A stretch of DNA of 40,894 bases. It comes from Actinomycetes bacterium. Lineage in GTDB: Bacteria > Actinomycetota > Acidimicrobiia > Acidimicrobiales > JAJYPT01. The notes beneath the pieces were generated by a model. It made no database searches. It saw nothing but the letters and a program-made list of their open reading frames with translations, and was not told the DNA's origin. The DNA lies in NCBI GenBank assembly GCA_021795135.1, contig JAJYPT010000001.1, forward strand, positions 1 through 40,894, written 5' to 3'. Shown here piece by piece: positions 7,361 through 16,003 of the stretch. Position 1 is the first letter of the stretch. The number at the start of each line of letters is the position of its first letter. The translations under genes and the position numbers were made by a program.

Positions 7361-8529
7361 AAAGCAAGACCTAATTTAGATTTTTCACTGGATAATTTAA
7401 TGAGTTCTTTAGCAATATTTTCAAGCGACATAACACCACATGCAATCCCAGCTTTAGCAACATATCCAGGCATACCCCAAACGACAGAAGTTTCTGCGTC
7501 TTGAGCTAGTACCATTCCACCTGCTTCATAAATATTTCTAGCTCCTCGCAAACCATCTTGACCCATACCAGTCAAAACCACTCCAAGAGAATTTTGACCA
7601 TATAGAGCTGCTACAGAACGAAACAAAACATCAACTGAGGGTCGGCATGAATTTTCAGGAGGAGATTCCAAAAGTACTGTTTGAACTTGAGATCCAACTG
7701 ATTTAAGACCTAAATGGAGACCACCTGGAGCAATTAGAATTCTTCCAGGCTTTATGCTGATGCCAGCTTGTGCCTCACGAATTTCTAATTCACATTTTTT
7801 ATCTAGTCGCTCTGCTAAAAGACGAGTAAACATAGGAGGCATATGTTGGACAATCACTATTGGAATTTCAAAGTCTTTAGGCAACTTTGGCAATAGTTCC
7901 CCAAGTGCATTAGGCCCTCCCGTAGAGACCCCTATGGCTATTATGTTTATACTGGGAGTAGGAAGATACTTTGGAGCCAACCTAATTGAATCAGAACCAC
8001 CTAGTAAGGGTTCAAAACCTTCACTTGCGTCTTTACCAATTGGTCTAAAAGATTGATCTTTTTCTGGTTTAAAGATCTTAGATGCCACAATATTTGTTCG
8101 TTGTAGATCAACATTTTTGGAATGTTTGACTAATGCTCTCAGTTTAGGAACTAAATCGGTAGAAATGTGTTCCATTGCTTCTTTTAGTCCATGAGTCTGA
8201 GTAGGTTTAGTAGCATAATCACTTGCACCAGCAGATAAGGCTTCCAAGGTAATAAGTCCACCTTTTTCTGTTAGGGTAGAAAACATAACCACCGGAAGCT
8301 TTAGATAGGTTTTTCTTATCTCTCGTATTGTCTCCAAGCCATCCATTTCTGGCATTTCAACATCTAGAGTTAGAATATCTGGGTTGAGTTGAGCTATCTT
8401 AGTTAGAGCAATTTTCCCATTTGCAGCAGACCCAACCACTTCCATATCTTGAGTATTATTGATAACCTGAGTAACTATTTTTCGTACTACAACTGAGTCA
8501 TCAACTACCATAACTCTTATCAAAGACAT
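7357..8529 (-). CDS. cheB: Chemotaxis response regulator protein-glutamate methylesterase CheB
   Basis: This 390-residue protein has an N-terminal receiver domain (about 1-120, acidic pair D10/D11, phospho-acceptor D56 in L-D-V-E-M-P), a charged linker of about 70 residues (longer than in E. coli CheB), and the methylesterase domain (about 190-380). The catalytic triad can be assigned as S202 (G-V-S-T-G-G-P), H229 (Q-H-M-P) and D325 (G-M-G-Q-D-G). It removes methyl groups from, and deamidates, receptor glutamates and glutamines. The start overlaps the end of cheY by 10 bases and the stop overlaps cheR by ATGA, so the response genes are made as one coupled unit. Confidence 0.96.
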   Translation of the reverse strand: MSLIRVMVVDDSVVVRKIVTQVINNTQDMEVVGSAANGKIALTKIAQLNPDILTLDVEMPEMDGLETIREIRKTYLKLPVVMFSTLTEKGGLITLEALSAGASDYATKPTQTHGLKEAMEHISTDLVPKLRALVKHSKNVDLQRTNIVASKIFKPEKDQSFRPIGKDASEGFEPLLGGSDSIRLAPKYLPTPSINIIAIGVSTGGPNALGELLPKLPKDFEIPIVIVQHMPPMFTRLLAERLDKKCELEIREAQAGISIKPGRILIAPGGLHLGLKSVGSQVQTVLLESPPENSCRPSVDVLFRSVAALYGQNSLGVVLTGMGQDGLRGARNIYEAGGMVLAQDAETSVVWGMPGYVAKAGIACGVMSLENIAKELIKLSSEKSKLGLAL

Positions 8530-8897
8530 ACTGGCTCAACCCCCAACAGAATTAATTTTTCCAAAAAAGCTTCCCTGTCAAAAGGTTTCAAAAGATATTC
8601 ATCAGCGCCTGCTTCTAGAGCTTTTGCCATTTGTTTGATGTCAGATTCTGTAGTTATCATCATAATTCGAACCGAATCAAAAAATGGGACTTGCCTTATA
8701 GCTTCTACCAACTCCAAACCATCCATTTGAGGCATGTTCCAATCCACTAATACCAAGTCAGGACGTCCCATAGAACGTAATTTTTCTAAAGCATCTAGCC
8801 CATGTTCGGCCTGGATTATTTCAAAATCAAAATCTTTTAAGATTCGACCAATTATAGATCTCATGGCTTTGGAATCATCTACTACTAGTACTTTCAC
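8520..8897 (-). CDS. cheY: Single-domain response regulator CheY
   Basis: The 125-residue protein is one receiver domain. It has the acidic pair D7/D8, phospho-acceptor D52 (V-D-W-N-M-P), the switch Thr in I-T-T-E and the conserved Lys in L-L-K-P-F. With no output domain, and flanked by the receptor and cheB, it is the messenger to the flagellar or other motility motor. Translation starts at a GTG four bases beyond the receptor stop, with only a weak purine stretch before it, so it probably depends on coupling to the receptor gene. The kinase CheA that should phosphorylate it is not in the window. Confidence 0.93.
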   Translation of the reverse strand: MKVLVVDDSKAMRSIIGRILKDFDFEIIQAEHGLDALEKLRSMGRPDLVLVDWNMPQMDGLELVEAIRQVPFFDSVRIMMITTESDIKQMAKALEAGADEYLLKPFDREAFLEKLILLGVEPVCL

Positions 8898-8900
8898 TTC

Positions 8901-10742
8901 TTATCTGCTTACCTTGGAGACAATTTGTGAATCTGGAGATTGTTGTTTGGCCAATCCAAAACGATTAATAGGATCTTGTTGCTTTTTCCTTTGATTTTCT
9001 AAAAATTTTCCAGGTGGTATAGGAACTAAAAGTTCATTTTTGTTAGCTAGTACAGAAAGATCTTTGTAGAGATCTCCTAAGGTAAAACTAGATACAAGTT
9101 TTTGCATGCCAATAACTACGTTTTTCAAATCAGTAACAGAAACCTGAGTAGAAGCTGCTCCTTGTGCTGTTCTTTGAGCAGCTTGGGCTACGACAGAAAT
9201 ATTATTGGCTATATGATTACTTGCTTTTGCGGCTTCGTTGATATTTCTAGATATTTCATTTGTTGTAACTGTTTGTTCTTCAACAGCTGAGGCAATTGTA
9301 TTTTGCATATCATTTATTTGGTCAATAATATTGCTAACTTTTTCAATAGCATCTACAGCTCCTTGGGTATCTTCTTGTATGGCTTCTACTCTTTGAGCTA
9401 TGTCTTCAGTTGCCTTAGCTGTTTCTTTAGCGAGTTCTTTTACTTCATTTGCAACTACTGCAAAACCTTTACCCGCTTCTCCCGCCCTAGCGGCTTCAAT
9501 TGTTGCATTAAGGGCCAAAAGATTAGTCTGAGCTGCTATTGAAGTAATTACTTTGACTACATTGCCTATTTCTAAACTAGATTCTCCCAATTTAGAAACT
9601 GTTTGATTCGTGTTATCAGCAACCCCAACTGCCTCTCCAGCAATGTGGGCAGCATTTGAAGCATTCTTAGCTATTTCTTTGATTGTTGCACTCATTTCCT
9701 CTATACCTGCTGCAACTGTATTTACATTGCTACTGACTTGTTCTGTAGCAGATACAACAGTGATAATTTTGCTTGAAGTTTCTTCTGCGTCTGATTGCAT
9801 CTGTTCACTCAAGGACCCAAGATTTTCAGAAGAAGATGATAATTTTTCTGAGCTATGGCTTATAAGCGATATAGCAGAAGCTGTGGCACTAAAATGCTCA
9901 TTCATAGCTTGAGAAATCATCCCTGATTCATCTTGGCTTTGTATATCAAATCTTATAGAAACATCATGAGCGTCAGAAGAATTTAAAAGTTCTGCAATTT
10001 GTTGTAAGGATTTAGATATACGCTTAGAGACAAGCAGCGATAAAGCTATTGCCAACGCTGCTGCACCTAGAACAAATACCCAAGTCATATATACAGCATT
10101 GTTATAGCTAGAAGTCACATATGCAGCATCTTGGGCAGAACGCTTTACCAATGCCTTGCGCAAACCTATTAACTCATTAGTAATATTTGTAGTATAAAGA
10201 GTTCCCTGTTGCTTCAAAGCAGCTGTAAAACCGGATGTGTTATTTTGAAGGGCTAGTGGAATTAGTTGGTTTTGCCTCATAGAGTCAAAACCAATCAAGT
10301 TATTTTTAAAGGAAGAAAAATATCTAGAAGCAGTTGAATTCAAGTGAGAAGCACCCAAAGTTCGTACTGCTTGAGCTAAGGCACTGTTATTTTTTTCTAA
10401 GGCTTTCAAAGCAGAATTTTTTTTAGATGGCTGAGCAATCGCTAAATTAGAAACCAATAAACGATTTAGGGAAAACTCATGAGCCAAAGCAGTAACGTCA
10501 TTTAAAGGTTTAATATTATTTGTATAAAGCGCTTGTCCCCTGGTTTTTAAAGCAGACAATTGGTTGATACTCATAATGGCAAACCCTGTAGTGGTAAGCA
10601 TTATAGACATCATTGCTATAATTATTTTTTTCTGAATTGAAAGATTTGAAAAAGAAAACAAAGATTTGTGTAAATTTTTATTTTGTGATCCTTTATTTAA
10701 TTCATTAGACCCTGTTGCCTTGCTTCTTTTCGACGCTTGCAC
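8901..10742 (-). CDS. Methyl-accepting chemotaxis protein
   Basis: This is a classic transmembrane receptor of about 613 residues. It has a ~40-residue basic cytoplasmic N-terminus, TM1 (about 40-59), an extracellular four-helix-bundle-like sensor (about 60-218, rich in Leu/Asn/Ala), TM2 (about 220-240), a HAMP domain, and a long coiled-coil signalling domain. The hairpin tip reads E-A-R-A-G-E-A-G-K-G-F-A-V-V-A-N-E-V. I place the start at GTG 10742 because GGAGG lies eight bases before it; an in-frame TTG five codons upstream has no such site. It is the first gene of the operon and its promoter should lie within 10743-10830. Ligand unknown. Confidence 0.92.
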   Translation of the reverse strand: MQASKRSKATGSNELNKGSQNKNLHKSLFSFSNLSIQKKIIIAMMSIMLTTTGFAIMSINQLSALKTRGQALYTNNIKPLNDVTALAHEFSLNRLLVSNLAIAQPSKKNSALKALEKNNSALAQAVRTLGASHLNSTASRYFSSFKNNLIGFDSMRQNQLIPLALQNNTSGFTAALKQQGTLYTTNITNELIGLRKALVKRSAQDAAYVTSSYNNAVYMTWVFVLGAAALAIALSLLVSKRISKSLQQIAELLNSSDAHDVSIRFDIQSQDESGMISQAMNEHFSATASAISLISHSSEKLSSSSENLGSLSEQMQSDAEETSSKIITVVSATEQVSSNVNTVAAGIEEMSATIKEIAKNASNAAHIAGEAVGVADNTNQTVSKLGESSLEIGNVVKVITSIAAQTNLLALNATIEAARAGEAGKGFAVVANEVKELAKETAKATEDIAQRVEAIQEDTQGAVDAIEKVSNIIDQINDMQNTIASAVEEQTVTTNEISRNINEAAKASNHIANNISVVAQAAQRTAQGAASTQVSVTDLKNVVIGMQKLVSSFTLGDLYKDLSVLANKNELLVPIPPGKFLENQRKKQQDPINRFGLAKQQSPDSQIVSKVSR

Positions 10743-10830
10743 AGCTGCCGCCTCCAATTCATTTTCTCTTTAAATAAAAGATTCAAGTGAAATATCAATC
10801 GGCAACTTATTTAAGTTATTGAGTCATTAA

Positions 10831-10866
10831 TTAAAAAATAAAAAAGAGTCCATTCTGACTGCTCTT
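10831..10866 (-). terminator. Rho-independent terminator after uppP
   Basis: On the minus strand, 13 bases past the uppP stop, AAGAG and CTCTT form a stem (10862-10866 with 10844-10848) with a possible inner TC/GA extension. It is followed directly by TTTTTATTTTTT. Position and U-tract make this a good terminator, separating uppP from the chemotaxis operon. Confidence 0.7.
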
Positions 10867-10879
10867 AGTTGAATCAGGA

Positions 10880-11761
10880 TTAAACAAAATAGATAAAAGC
10901 CAAAGCTCCAGCAATTAAAGAATAAATAGCAAATGGAATTAAGTTCTTATCCTCAAAATAAGCTACTAAAAATTTTACTGAAAGATATGCAGCAACCCCA
11001 GCTACCAAACTTCCTACTACAACAGGTCCAATAATATTTTTTCCTGCTGGACCAAACAACAATGGAAGCTTATATACACCTGCGGCTAAGATGATTGGTG
11101 TAGCTAACAAAAAAGAAAACTGAGCAGCTTCTTCGTGATCAAGACCTGTTTTTAATCCAGCTACCATAGTTACTCCGGAACGACTTATGCCTGCAAAAAG
11201 AGCTAGAATCTGAGCCGAACCAACAAATAAAGCCTGCTTAATGCTCATTTTTGATAAATTTATCTTAACGGTATCAGATGATGAATTATTTTCCAAAGAA
11301 GCAGATACTTTGACATTTCTAATCATTTTTTCACCCATTATTAAAATTATCCCGTTTAACATCAAAAAAATTGCAGCTGCCAAAGGGTGAGCGAACAAAG
11401 ACCGAAATAATTTTTCAAAGATAAGTCCAACAAGTCCTGCTGGTATCGTTCCCAGTATCAACAACCATCCCAAACGTTGGTAGGGAGTTTCAATTTTCCT
11501 GGTTTTTACTGAGTTTAAAATTCCACCAACTATTTTTATCCAAGTTTTCCTAAAAAAAATTATCAATGCCAAAGCGGTAGCTACATGAAGACCTACAACA
11601 AATGCCAAATAATAAGACTGACGAGCTTGTTGAGCTTGAACAACTGAATGCCACCCTAAAATAGTTGGCAACAAAACTGTGTGTCCAAGGCTCGATATTG
11701 GAAATAACTCTGTAACACCTTGAAGAAGACCAAGTATTATGGCTTGAAAATAACTAAGCAA
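10880..11761 (-). CDS. uppP: Undecaprenyl-diphosphatase UppP (BacA)
   Basis: The 293-residue polytopic membrane protein carries both family signatures. The first, near residue 17, is G-V-T-E-L-F-P-I-S-S-L-G-H, with the catalytic Glu and the S-S-x-G-H loop. The second is A-G-I-S-R-S-G-V-T, with the catalytic Ser/Arg. It dephosphorylates undecaprenyl diphosphate so that the lipid carrier can be reused in wall synthesis, and high dosage gives bacitracin resistance. The L-F and S-L-G-H variants differ slightly from the common E-F-L-P-I-S-S-T-G-H. Translation starts at TTG, preceded by AAGGA at good spacing. It is a single-gene unit with its own terminator. The ~140 bases upstream hold two small hairpins, G-T-T-G-T/A-C-A-A-C and C-T-A-T-C/G-A-T-A-G. 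Confidence 0.92.
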   Translation of the reverse strand: MLSYFQAIILGLLQGVTELFPISSLGHTVLLPTILGWHSVVQAQQARQSYYLAFVVGLHVATALALIIFFRKTWIKIVGGILNSVKTRKIETPYQRLGWLLILGTIPAGLVGLIFEKLFRSLFAHPLAAAIFLMLNGIILIMGEKMIRNVKVSASLENNSSSDTVKINLSKMSIKQALFVGSAQILALFAGISRSGVTMVAGLKTGLDHEEAAQFSFLLATPIILAAGVYKLPLLFGPAGKNIIGPVVVGSLVAGVAAYLSVKFLVAYFEDKNLIPFAIYSLIAGALAFIYFV

Positions 11762-11903
11762 TCTAGAATCCTTTTTAACTAACTATGATTGATACAGTTA
11801 TTTTCAATCAAGTAAACAAAGTCTATCTTTTTTGATAGTTGTATTCACAACAAAGCTGTATTAGAAAATAATTTCAATAAATTAAATTTATAATTTTTAT
11901 TTA

Positions 11904-12260
11904 TTACTTAATATTTTTTGACAAATAGTATCGATACTTTTTGAAATCTAAATAATCCCCAAAAATAAAAAAAACCGAAACTAAAGAATCTATAACTGCC
12001 AATGTTGATCTTGATCTATTTAGAAAAATAAAAATCACATCTGATAACAAATGAGAAAAATCTAAAGTGATCCCCCCTATAATATATCTAGGGTCGAAAT
12101 GGTGTAAAACAACCACATAATATTGCATTAAATGTCTAATGCCTAAAATTCGCAATATATTGATCCATGTCTTAGTTGGAGACACTCTTCCCAGTTCATA
12201 AATAATTTCTTTTGGAAATATCAGCAGTACTAGTCCCCATATTATTCTCGCCTTAGTCAT
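11904..12260 (-). CDS. Small conserved membrane protein, function unknown
   Basis: The 118-residue product has a hydrophobic N-terminal helix (R-I-I-W-G-L-V-L-L-I-F-P), a central R-I-L-G-I-R-H-L-M-Q-Y-Y segment and two further hydrophobic stretches, so three or four membrane helices with a basic end. Small actinobacterial membrane proteins with a P-x-x-R-x-L-G-x-R-H pattern are often found near oxidoreductases, but I know no function. It begins 5 bases after the SDR stop and is the last gene of the seven-gene operon. It is more AT-rich and Ile/Tyr/Phe-rich than its neighbours. It is a real gene by position and composition; the role is open. Confidence 0.6.
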   Translation of the reverse strand: MTKARIIWGLVLLIFPKEIIYELGRVSPTKTWINILRILGIRHLMQYYVVVLHHFDPRYIIGGITLDFSHLLSDVIFIFLNRSRSTLAVIDSLVSVFFIFGDYLDFKKYRYYLSKNIK

Positions 12261-12265
12261 AAAAA

Positions 12266-13273
12266 CTAATCAACTTTAGATAAACCAAATTGACTCACCC
12301 CTATTGCCATAGCCGAAGCTATTGCAAAGACTAAAGATTTCCTATGAAGACTTGCCCATAGCTGAAGACTCTTTGAGTGAGATCTATTATCAAATCTTCC
12401 ATGTGTTCCATAGTCTTTATCATTGTCTAAAGGATGCCATAAATTATTAGGTTGAATGGATTCTACGTTGTGATGAGTTTGTTGAGATTTAAATCCTGTT
12501 TTGGCTAAATAACGATCTAAAATTCCAGGCATGATTTTATTTCCCAAAATCGTTGCAACTGTAGTAGCACCTACTTGTAACTCATGCCTATTGGGATGCT
12601 CGCCTGCCCATACAATTGCTTTGGCTGCTATTTCTGGTTGATAAATGGGCGGGACTGGCTGAGCGCTATGTGACAATTTAGACTTCACCCAATCAAACTG
12701 AGGAGTATTCAAAGCAGGCATTTGAACCATCGTTACATATACATTTGCTCCCTCATGTAATAATTCACATCTCAATGATTCACTAAAGCCTTGAATAGCA
12801 TGTTTGGATCCACAATAAGCTGATTGAAGAGGGATCCCTCTATAAGCAAGAGCAGAACCAACTTGAACAATTACACCTTTGTTACGTGCAAGCATCTTTT
12901 TCAAAGCAATCATTGTTCCATTGACAAAGCCTAGGTAGTTAACTTCTGTAACATGGTGAAAATCTTTTAAATCCATTTCTTTAAATGGTGAAAATACAGA
13001 AACCATTGCATTATTGACCCAGATTTGTATAGGACCTAATTTTTCTTCAATATAATCTGCACTTTGTTGTAACTGATCAGTATTTGACACATCACAAACA
13101 ACTCCAAAAGCCACGCCGCCACTGGATTCTATTTCTTCAACTGCTGCGTCTAGGCCAGCTTTACCTCTAGCTATTAAAGCAACCTTATAGCCTTTTTTAG
13201 CAAAAGCAATTGCAGCAGCTCTACCTACCCCAGCACTTGCACCTGTTACTACAACAGCGCCTAATTCATCCAT
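12266..13273 (-). CDS. Short-chain dehydrogenase/reductase (long SDR with C-terminal extension)
   Basis: The N-terminal 250 residues form a classical SDR. It has the cofactor loop T-G-A-S-A-G-V-G-R, N-N-A in the N-N-A-M-V motif, the catalytic Ser in V-G-S-A-L-A-Y and the Y-C-G-S-K pair. A ~90-residue extension follows, with a W-H-P-L-D-N-D ... G-T-H-G-R-F-D motif and a hydrophobic stretch near the end that may touch the membrane. The same architecture recurs in an uncharacterised SDR subgroup of 330-350 residues. It should oxidise or reduce an alcohol/ketone with NAD(P). The start has AAGGA five bases upstream and overlaps the preceding gene by 8 bases, so it belongs to the same pathway as the enolase-superfamily and GMC enzymes. 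Confidence 0.88.
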   Translation of the reverse strand: MDELGAVVVTGASAGVGRAAAIAFAKKGYKVALIARGKAGLDAAVEEIESSGGVAFGVVCDVSNTDQLQQSADYIEEKLGPIQIWVNNAMVSVFSPFKEMDLKDFHHVTEVNYLGFVNGTMIALKKMLARNKGVIVQVGSALAYRGIPLQSAYCGSKHAIQGFSESLRCELLHEGANVYVTMVQMPALNTPQFDWVKSKLSHSAQPVPPIYQPEIAAKAIVWAGEHPNRHELQVGATTVATILGNKIMPGILDRYLAKTGFKSQQTHHNVESIQPNNLWHPLDNDKDYGTHGRFDNRSHSKSLQLWASLHRKSLVFAIASAMAIGVSQFGLSKVD

Positions 13274-14375
13274 GGAAATCCTTTCTAAACTTTTCTGCCT
13301 CAGCTTTAAGCTCTAGGCCCATTCCTATAGATTCAAAAAAAGGAGATAGAACTCCTCCTGGTTTAGGTTGTGCTACTCCATCAAAAAGCATATTTTCTAT
13401 CCTTACATGATCTGCAAAATACTCTATATGTCTAATATTTTGAGTAGCACAAGCAGGATGTAGATGCAAAGATGGAGCACAATGAGCAGACACTTCTAAC
13501 CCTATTGCAGCAGCTACAGCAGAGATTCTCATCCATTCGGTAATTCCACCACATCGGCTTATATCAATTTGTAAGCAATCAACTGCGCCTGAATTGGCCA
13601 TATTAGAAAAATAAACTAATGAGTAACCATATTCTCCTGCTGTTACATCTGCTGTAGTGGATTCTTTAATTTGTCTCAAACCAGATAAGTCATCTGAAGA
13701 AACTGGCTCTTCAAACCAACTGACTCCATATCTTTCAAACTCTTGAGCCATCCTTAAAGCTTGCTTGCGACTATAGGCACCATTCGCATCTACGAAAAGC
13801 TCAGTATCATTTCCTATATATTCTCTAGCTAATTCAACCCTTTGGATATCTCTTTGCCACAACTTTCCCCAATTGCTTCCAACTTTTATTTTTACTCGTG
13901 GTATTTTTTGCTTATAAACCCAGCCATCTAATTGTTTAGTAAGTTGATCATCAGAAAGAGAAGTAAACCCGCCACTTCCATATATTTCTACCTTGTTACG
14001 ACATTTTCCTATCAGGTCGGCCAAAGGTAACCCTACCAAATGTGCTTTAAGATCCCAAGCAGCAATATCTACAGCTGAAATAGACATTGAACTTATTCCA
14101 GGTCTTCCTAGGTTGCGAATCGACTTGACCATTTTTGCCCAAATTGCGCCGGTATCTAAAACATCACAACCAAGAATAGCCTTAGCCAAAACATCTTTTA
14201 TAAGTGTCTCACAAGCAGTTGTAGCATATGAAAAACCTAATCCTTTTTTACCACCGGCGCCTAAGGTAACAACTACGACAGTAGTGCTAGACCACTCTAA
14301 AGTACCATCTGCCTCATAAGGCTCTTGGGTGGGTATTTCATATGTAGATACCTCTAGTAAATCGATAGGTATCAT
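13266..14375 (-). CDS. Enolase-superfamily enzyme, mandelate racemase/sugar-acid dehydratase group
   Basis: The 369-residue protein has the N-terminal capping domain and a TIM barrel with readable active-site residues: K-I-K (K162, K164), metal ligands D196 (V-D-A-N-G), E222 (E-E-P) and E248 (A-G-E-Y), and a D271-H298 dyad. The K-x-K plus His-Asp dyad with Asp/Glu/Glu ligands is the mandelate racemase subgroup pattern, which is common in acid-sugar dehydratases. It abstracts a proton alpha to a carboxylate, usually to dehydrate an aldonate to a 2-keto-3-deoxy acid; the true substrate is unknown. It overlaps the GMC gene by ATGA upstream and the SDR gene by 8 bases downstream. Confidence 0.88.
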   Translation of the reverse strand: MIPIDLLEVSTYEIPTQEPYEADGTLEWSSTTVVVVTLGAGGKKGLGFSYATTACETLIKDVLAKAILGCDVLDTGAIWAKMVKSIRNLGRPGISSMSISAVDIAAWDLKAHLVGLPLADLIGKCRNKVEIYGSGGFTSLSDDQLTKQLDGWVYKQKIPRVKIKVGSNWGKLWQRDIQRVELAREYIGNDTELFVDANGAYSRKQALRMAQEFERYGVSWFEEPVSSDDLSGLRQIKESTTADVTAGEYGYSLVYFSNMANSGAVDCLQIDISRCGGITEWMRISAVAAAIGLEVSAHCAPSLHLHPACATQNIRHIEYFADHVRIENMLFDGVAQPKPGGVLSPFFESIGMGLELKAEAEKFRKDFHG

Positions 14376-16003
14376 TTATGGAACCTATTAGAATCTAAAA
14401 ATTCTGCAGCTCGAGCAGCTAAAGACATAATCGTAAGAGCTGGATTGGCACTTCCTTGAGTCGGTAGGACACTGCCGTCGACTATAAATAAATTAGGAAC
14501 AGCAAAACTACGTAAATTCTCATCTACCACACCTGATTCGGCGTCTTTTCCCATTCTGGCCCCACCTACTAAATGAGCATAACGTTCAATGGTCGCTATA
14601 TCTTGAGCTCCAGCAGATTTAAGAATATCTGTCATTTTTTGAACAGCTGCAGAAAGTAACTTTTTGTCATTGTCACATTGGGAATAAGAAAACTTAGCTA
14701 CTGGAAGCCCAAAACGATCCTTTTGATCACTAAGAGTCACCCTATTATCTGCTTGAGGCAAAAACTCACATAAGGCACCTAGAGTAGACCAATGAATATA
14801 ATCCCTCATATATTCTCTCAATACTGGACCCCAATGTCCTTCGGCCACAATATGTTCTGCCCAAGTAATGGGCAATGGAGAGACTGTTTGGATAGAAAAC
14901 CCTCTTTTATAATCTTTAGAAGGATCTGTCTCATAAAATTGCTCCGTAGATACTTCAGGAGGGGGAGCTTTAAACATTCGTATTTCTTCTTCGAATCTCC
15001 CAGCAGTTTGAGGAGCTCCTTGAACCATTATATATCTACCTACTTGATCAAAATTATTACAAAGACCATTAGGAAAACCAGCAGTGGCAGAATTCAAAAG
15101 AAGACGAGGGGTTTCAATAGCATAGCCAGCAACTACAACTACTTTTGATTTTTGAAACCTTTCTATACCATCTTTTACAAAGACTACGCCTTTGGCACGA
15201 CCTTGCTCATCTAATTCAATTTTTGTCACCATTGAATTAGAACGTATTTCTGCCCCATGAGCTAAAGCATCAGGTATATGAGTTATAAGTGTTGAAGCTT
15301 TTGCATTTACTTTACATCCCTGAAGACAAAATCCTCTATAGATACAATGGGTACGATTACCAAAACCACCATTGACAATTGCCACTGGACCAATCCTGGT
15401 ATCAATTCCTAATCTGGAGGCTCCTTCTAGAAATACTTGACCATTTCCCCCTACTGGATGAGGACTTTGAGGATAACCATGAGGATCACCCCAAGGCCAA
15501 TATTGTCCTGCTACTGGCAATTCTTGTTCTATTTCTCGATAATAAGGTTGTAAATCCTCATACTCAATTGGCCAATCAACCCCAACTCCATCTAAAGAAT
15601 AAATATGAAAATCTGAAGGATGCAACCGGGGGGTGTAGCCTGCATAATGAACTGTACCTCCACCTACTCCACGACCAGAATTATTCGATCCTAGCGGGAC
15701 TGGATTTTCTCCGGTAATTACTCTAGGATCGTTCCAATATAGATGAAAAGATCCCTTCTCGTCACTAACCCAATCTTTATCAGGGTCCCAAAAAGGACCA
15801 GCATCAAAAGCAACTACTTTCCATCCACGTCTTGCTAAGCGCTGAGTAAGTACACTACCTCCTGCTCCAGCGCCTACAACTACAAGATCTACTTCTTCGT
15901 TGTCATCAAAAAGATGCATATTTTGTTTTAAAGAATGGTTGAATCTAGTCCCATCATTTGGTAACAACCACGCAGATTCGTTTCTTTTTCTAACAGAATT
16001 CAT
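14372..16003 (-). CDS. GMC-family FAD dehydrogenase (gluconate/glucose dehydrogenase large-subunit type)
   Basis: The 543-residue flavoenzyme has the FAD-binding G-A-G-A-G-G (44-49), a G-R-G-V-G-G-G-T segment, and the C-terminal catalytic region with H-L-V-G-G-A-R-M-G and G-S-A-N-P-A-L-T (His and Asn). C220, C226 and C230 sit in C-x5-C-x3-C, resembling the cysteines that bind a [3Fe-4S] cluster in bacterial FAD glucose dehydrogenases. That suggests electrons leave to an acceptor other than O2. It lacks a Tat or Sec signal, so it is probably cytoplasmic-facing. It overlaps its partner subunit gene by ATGA. The substrate is likely a sugar, sugar acid or polyol, but cannot be read off. Confidence 0.9.
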   Translation of the reverse strand: MNSVRKRNESAWLLPNDGTRFNHSLKQNMHLFDDNEEVDLVVVGAGAGGSVLTQRLARRGWKVVAFDAGPFWDPDKDWVSDEKGSFHLYWNDPRVITGENPVPLGSNNSGRGVGGGTVHYAGYTPRLHPSDFHIYSLDGVGVDWPIEYEDLQPYYREIEQELPVAGQYWPWGDPHGYPQSPHPVGGNGQVFLEGASRLGIDTRIGPVAIVNGGFGNRTHCIYRGFCLQGCKVNAKASTLITHIPDALAHGAEIRSNSMVTKIELDEQGRAKGVVFVKDGIERFQKSKVVVVAGYAIETPRLLLNSATAGFPNGLCNNFDQVGRYIMVQGAPQTAGRFEEEIRMFKAPPPEVSTEQFYETDPSKDYKRGFSIQTVSPLPITWAEHIVAEGHWGPVLREYMRDYIHWSTLGALCEFLPQADNRVTLSDQKDRFGLPVAKFSYSQCDNDKKLLSAAVQKMTDILKSAGAQDIATIERYAHLVGGARMGKDAESGVVDENLRSFAVPNLFIVDGSVLPTQGSANPALTIMSLAARAAEFLDSNRFHK

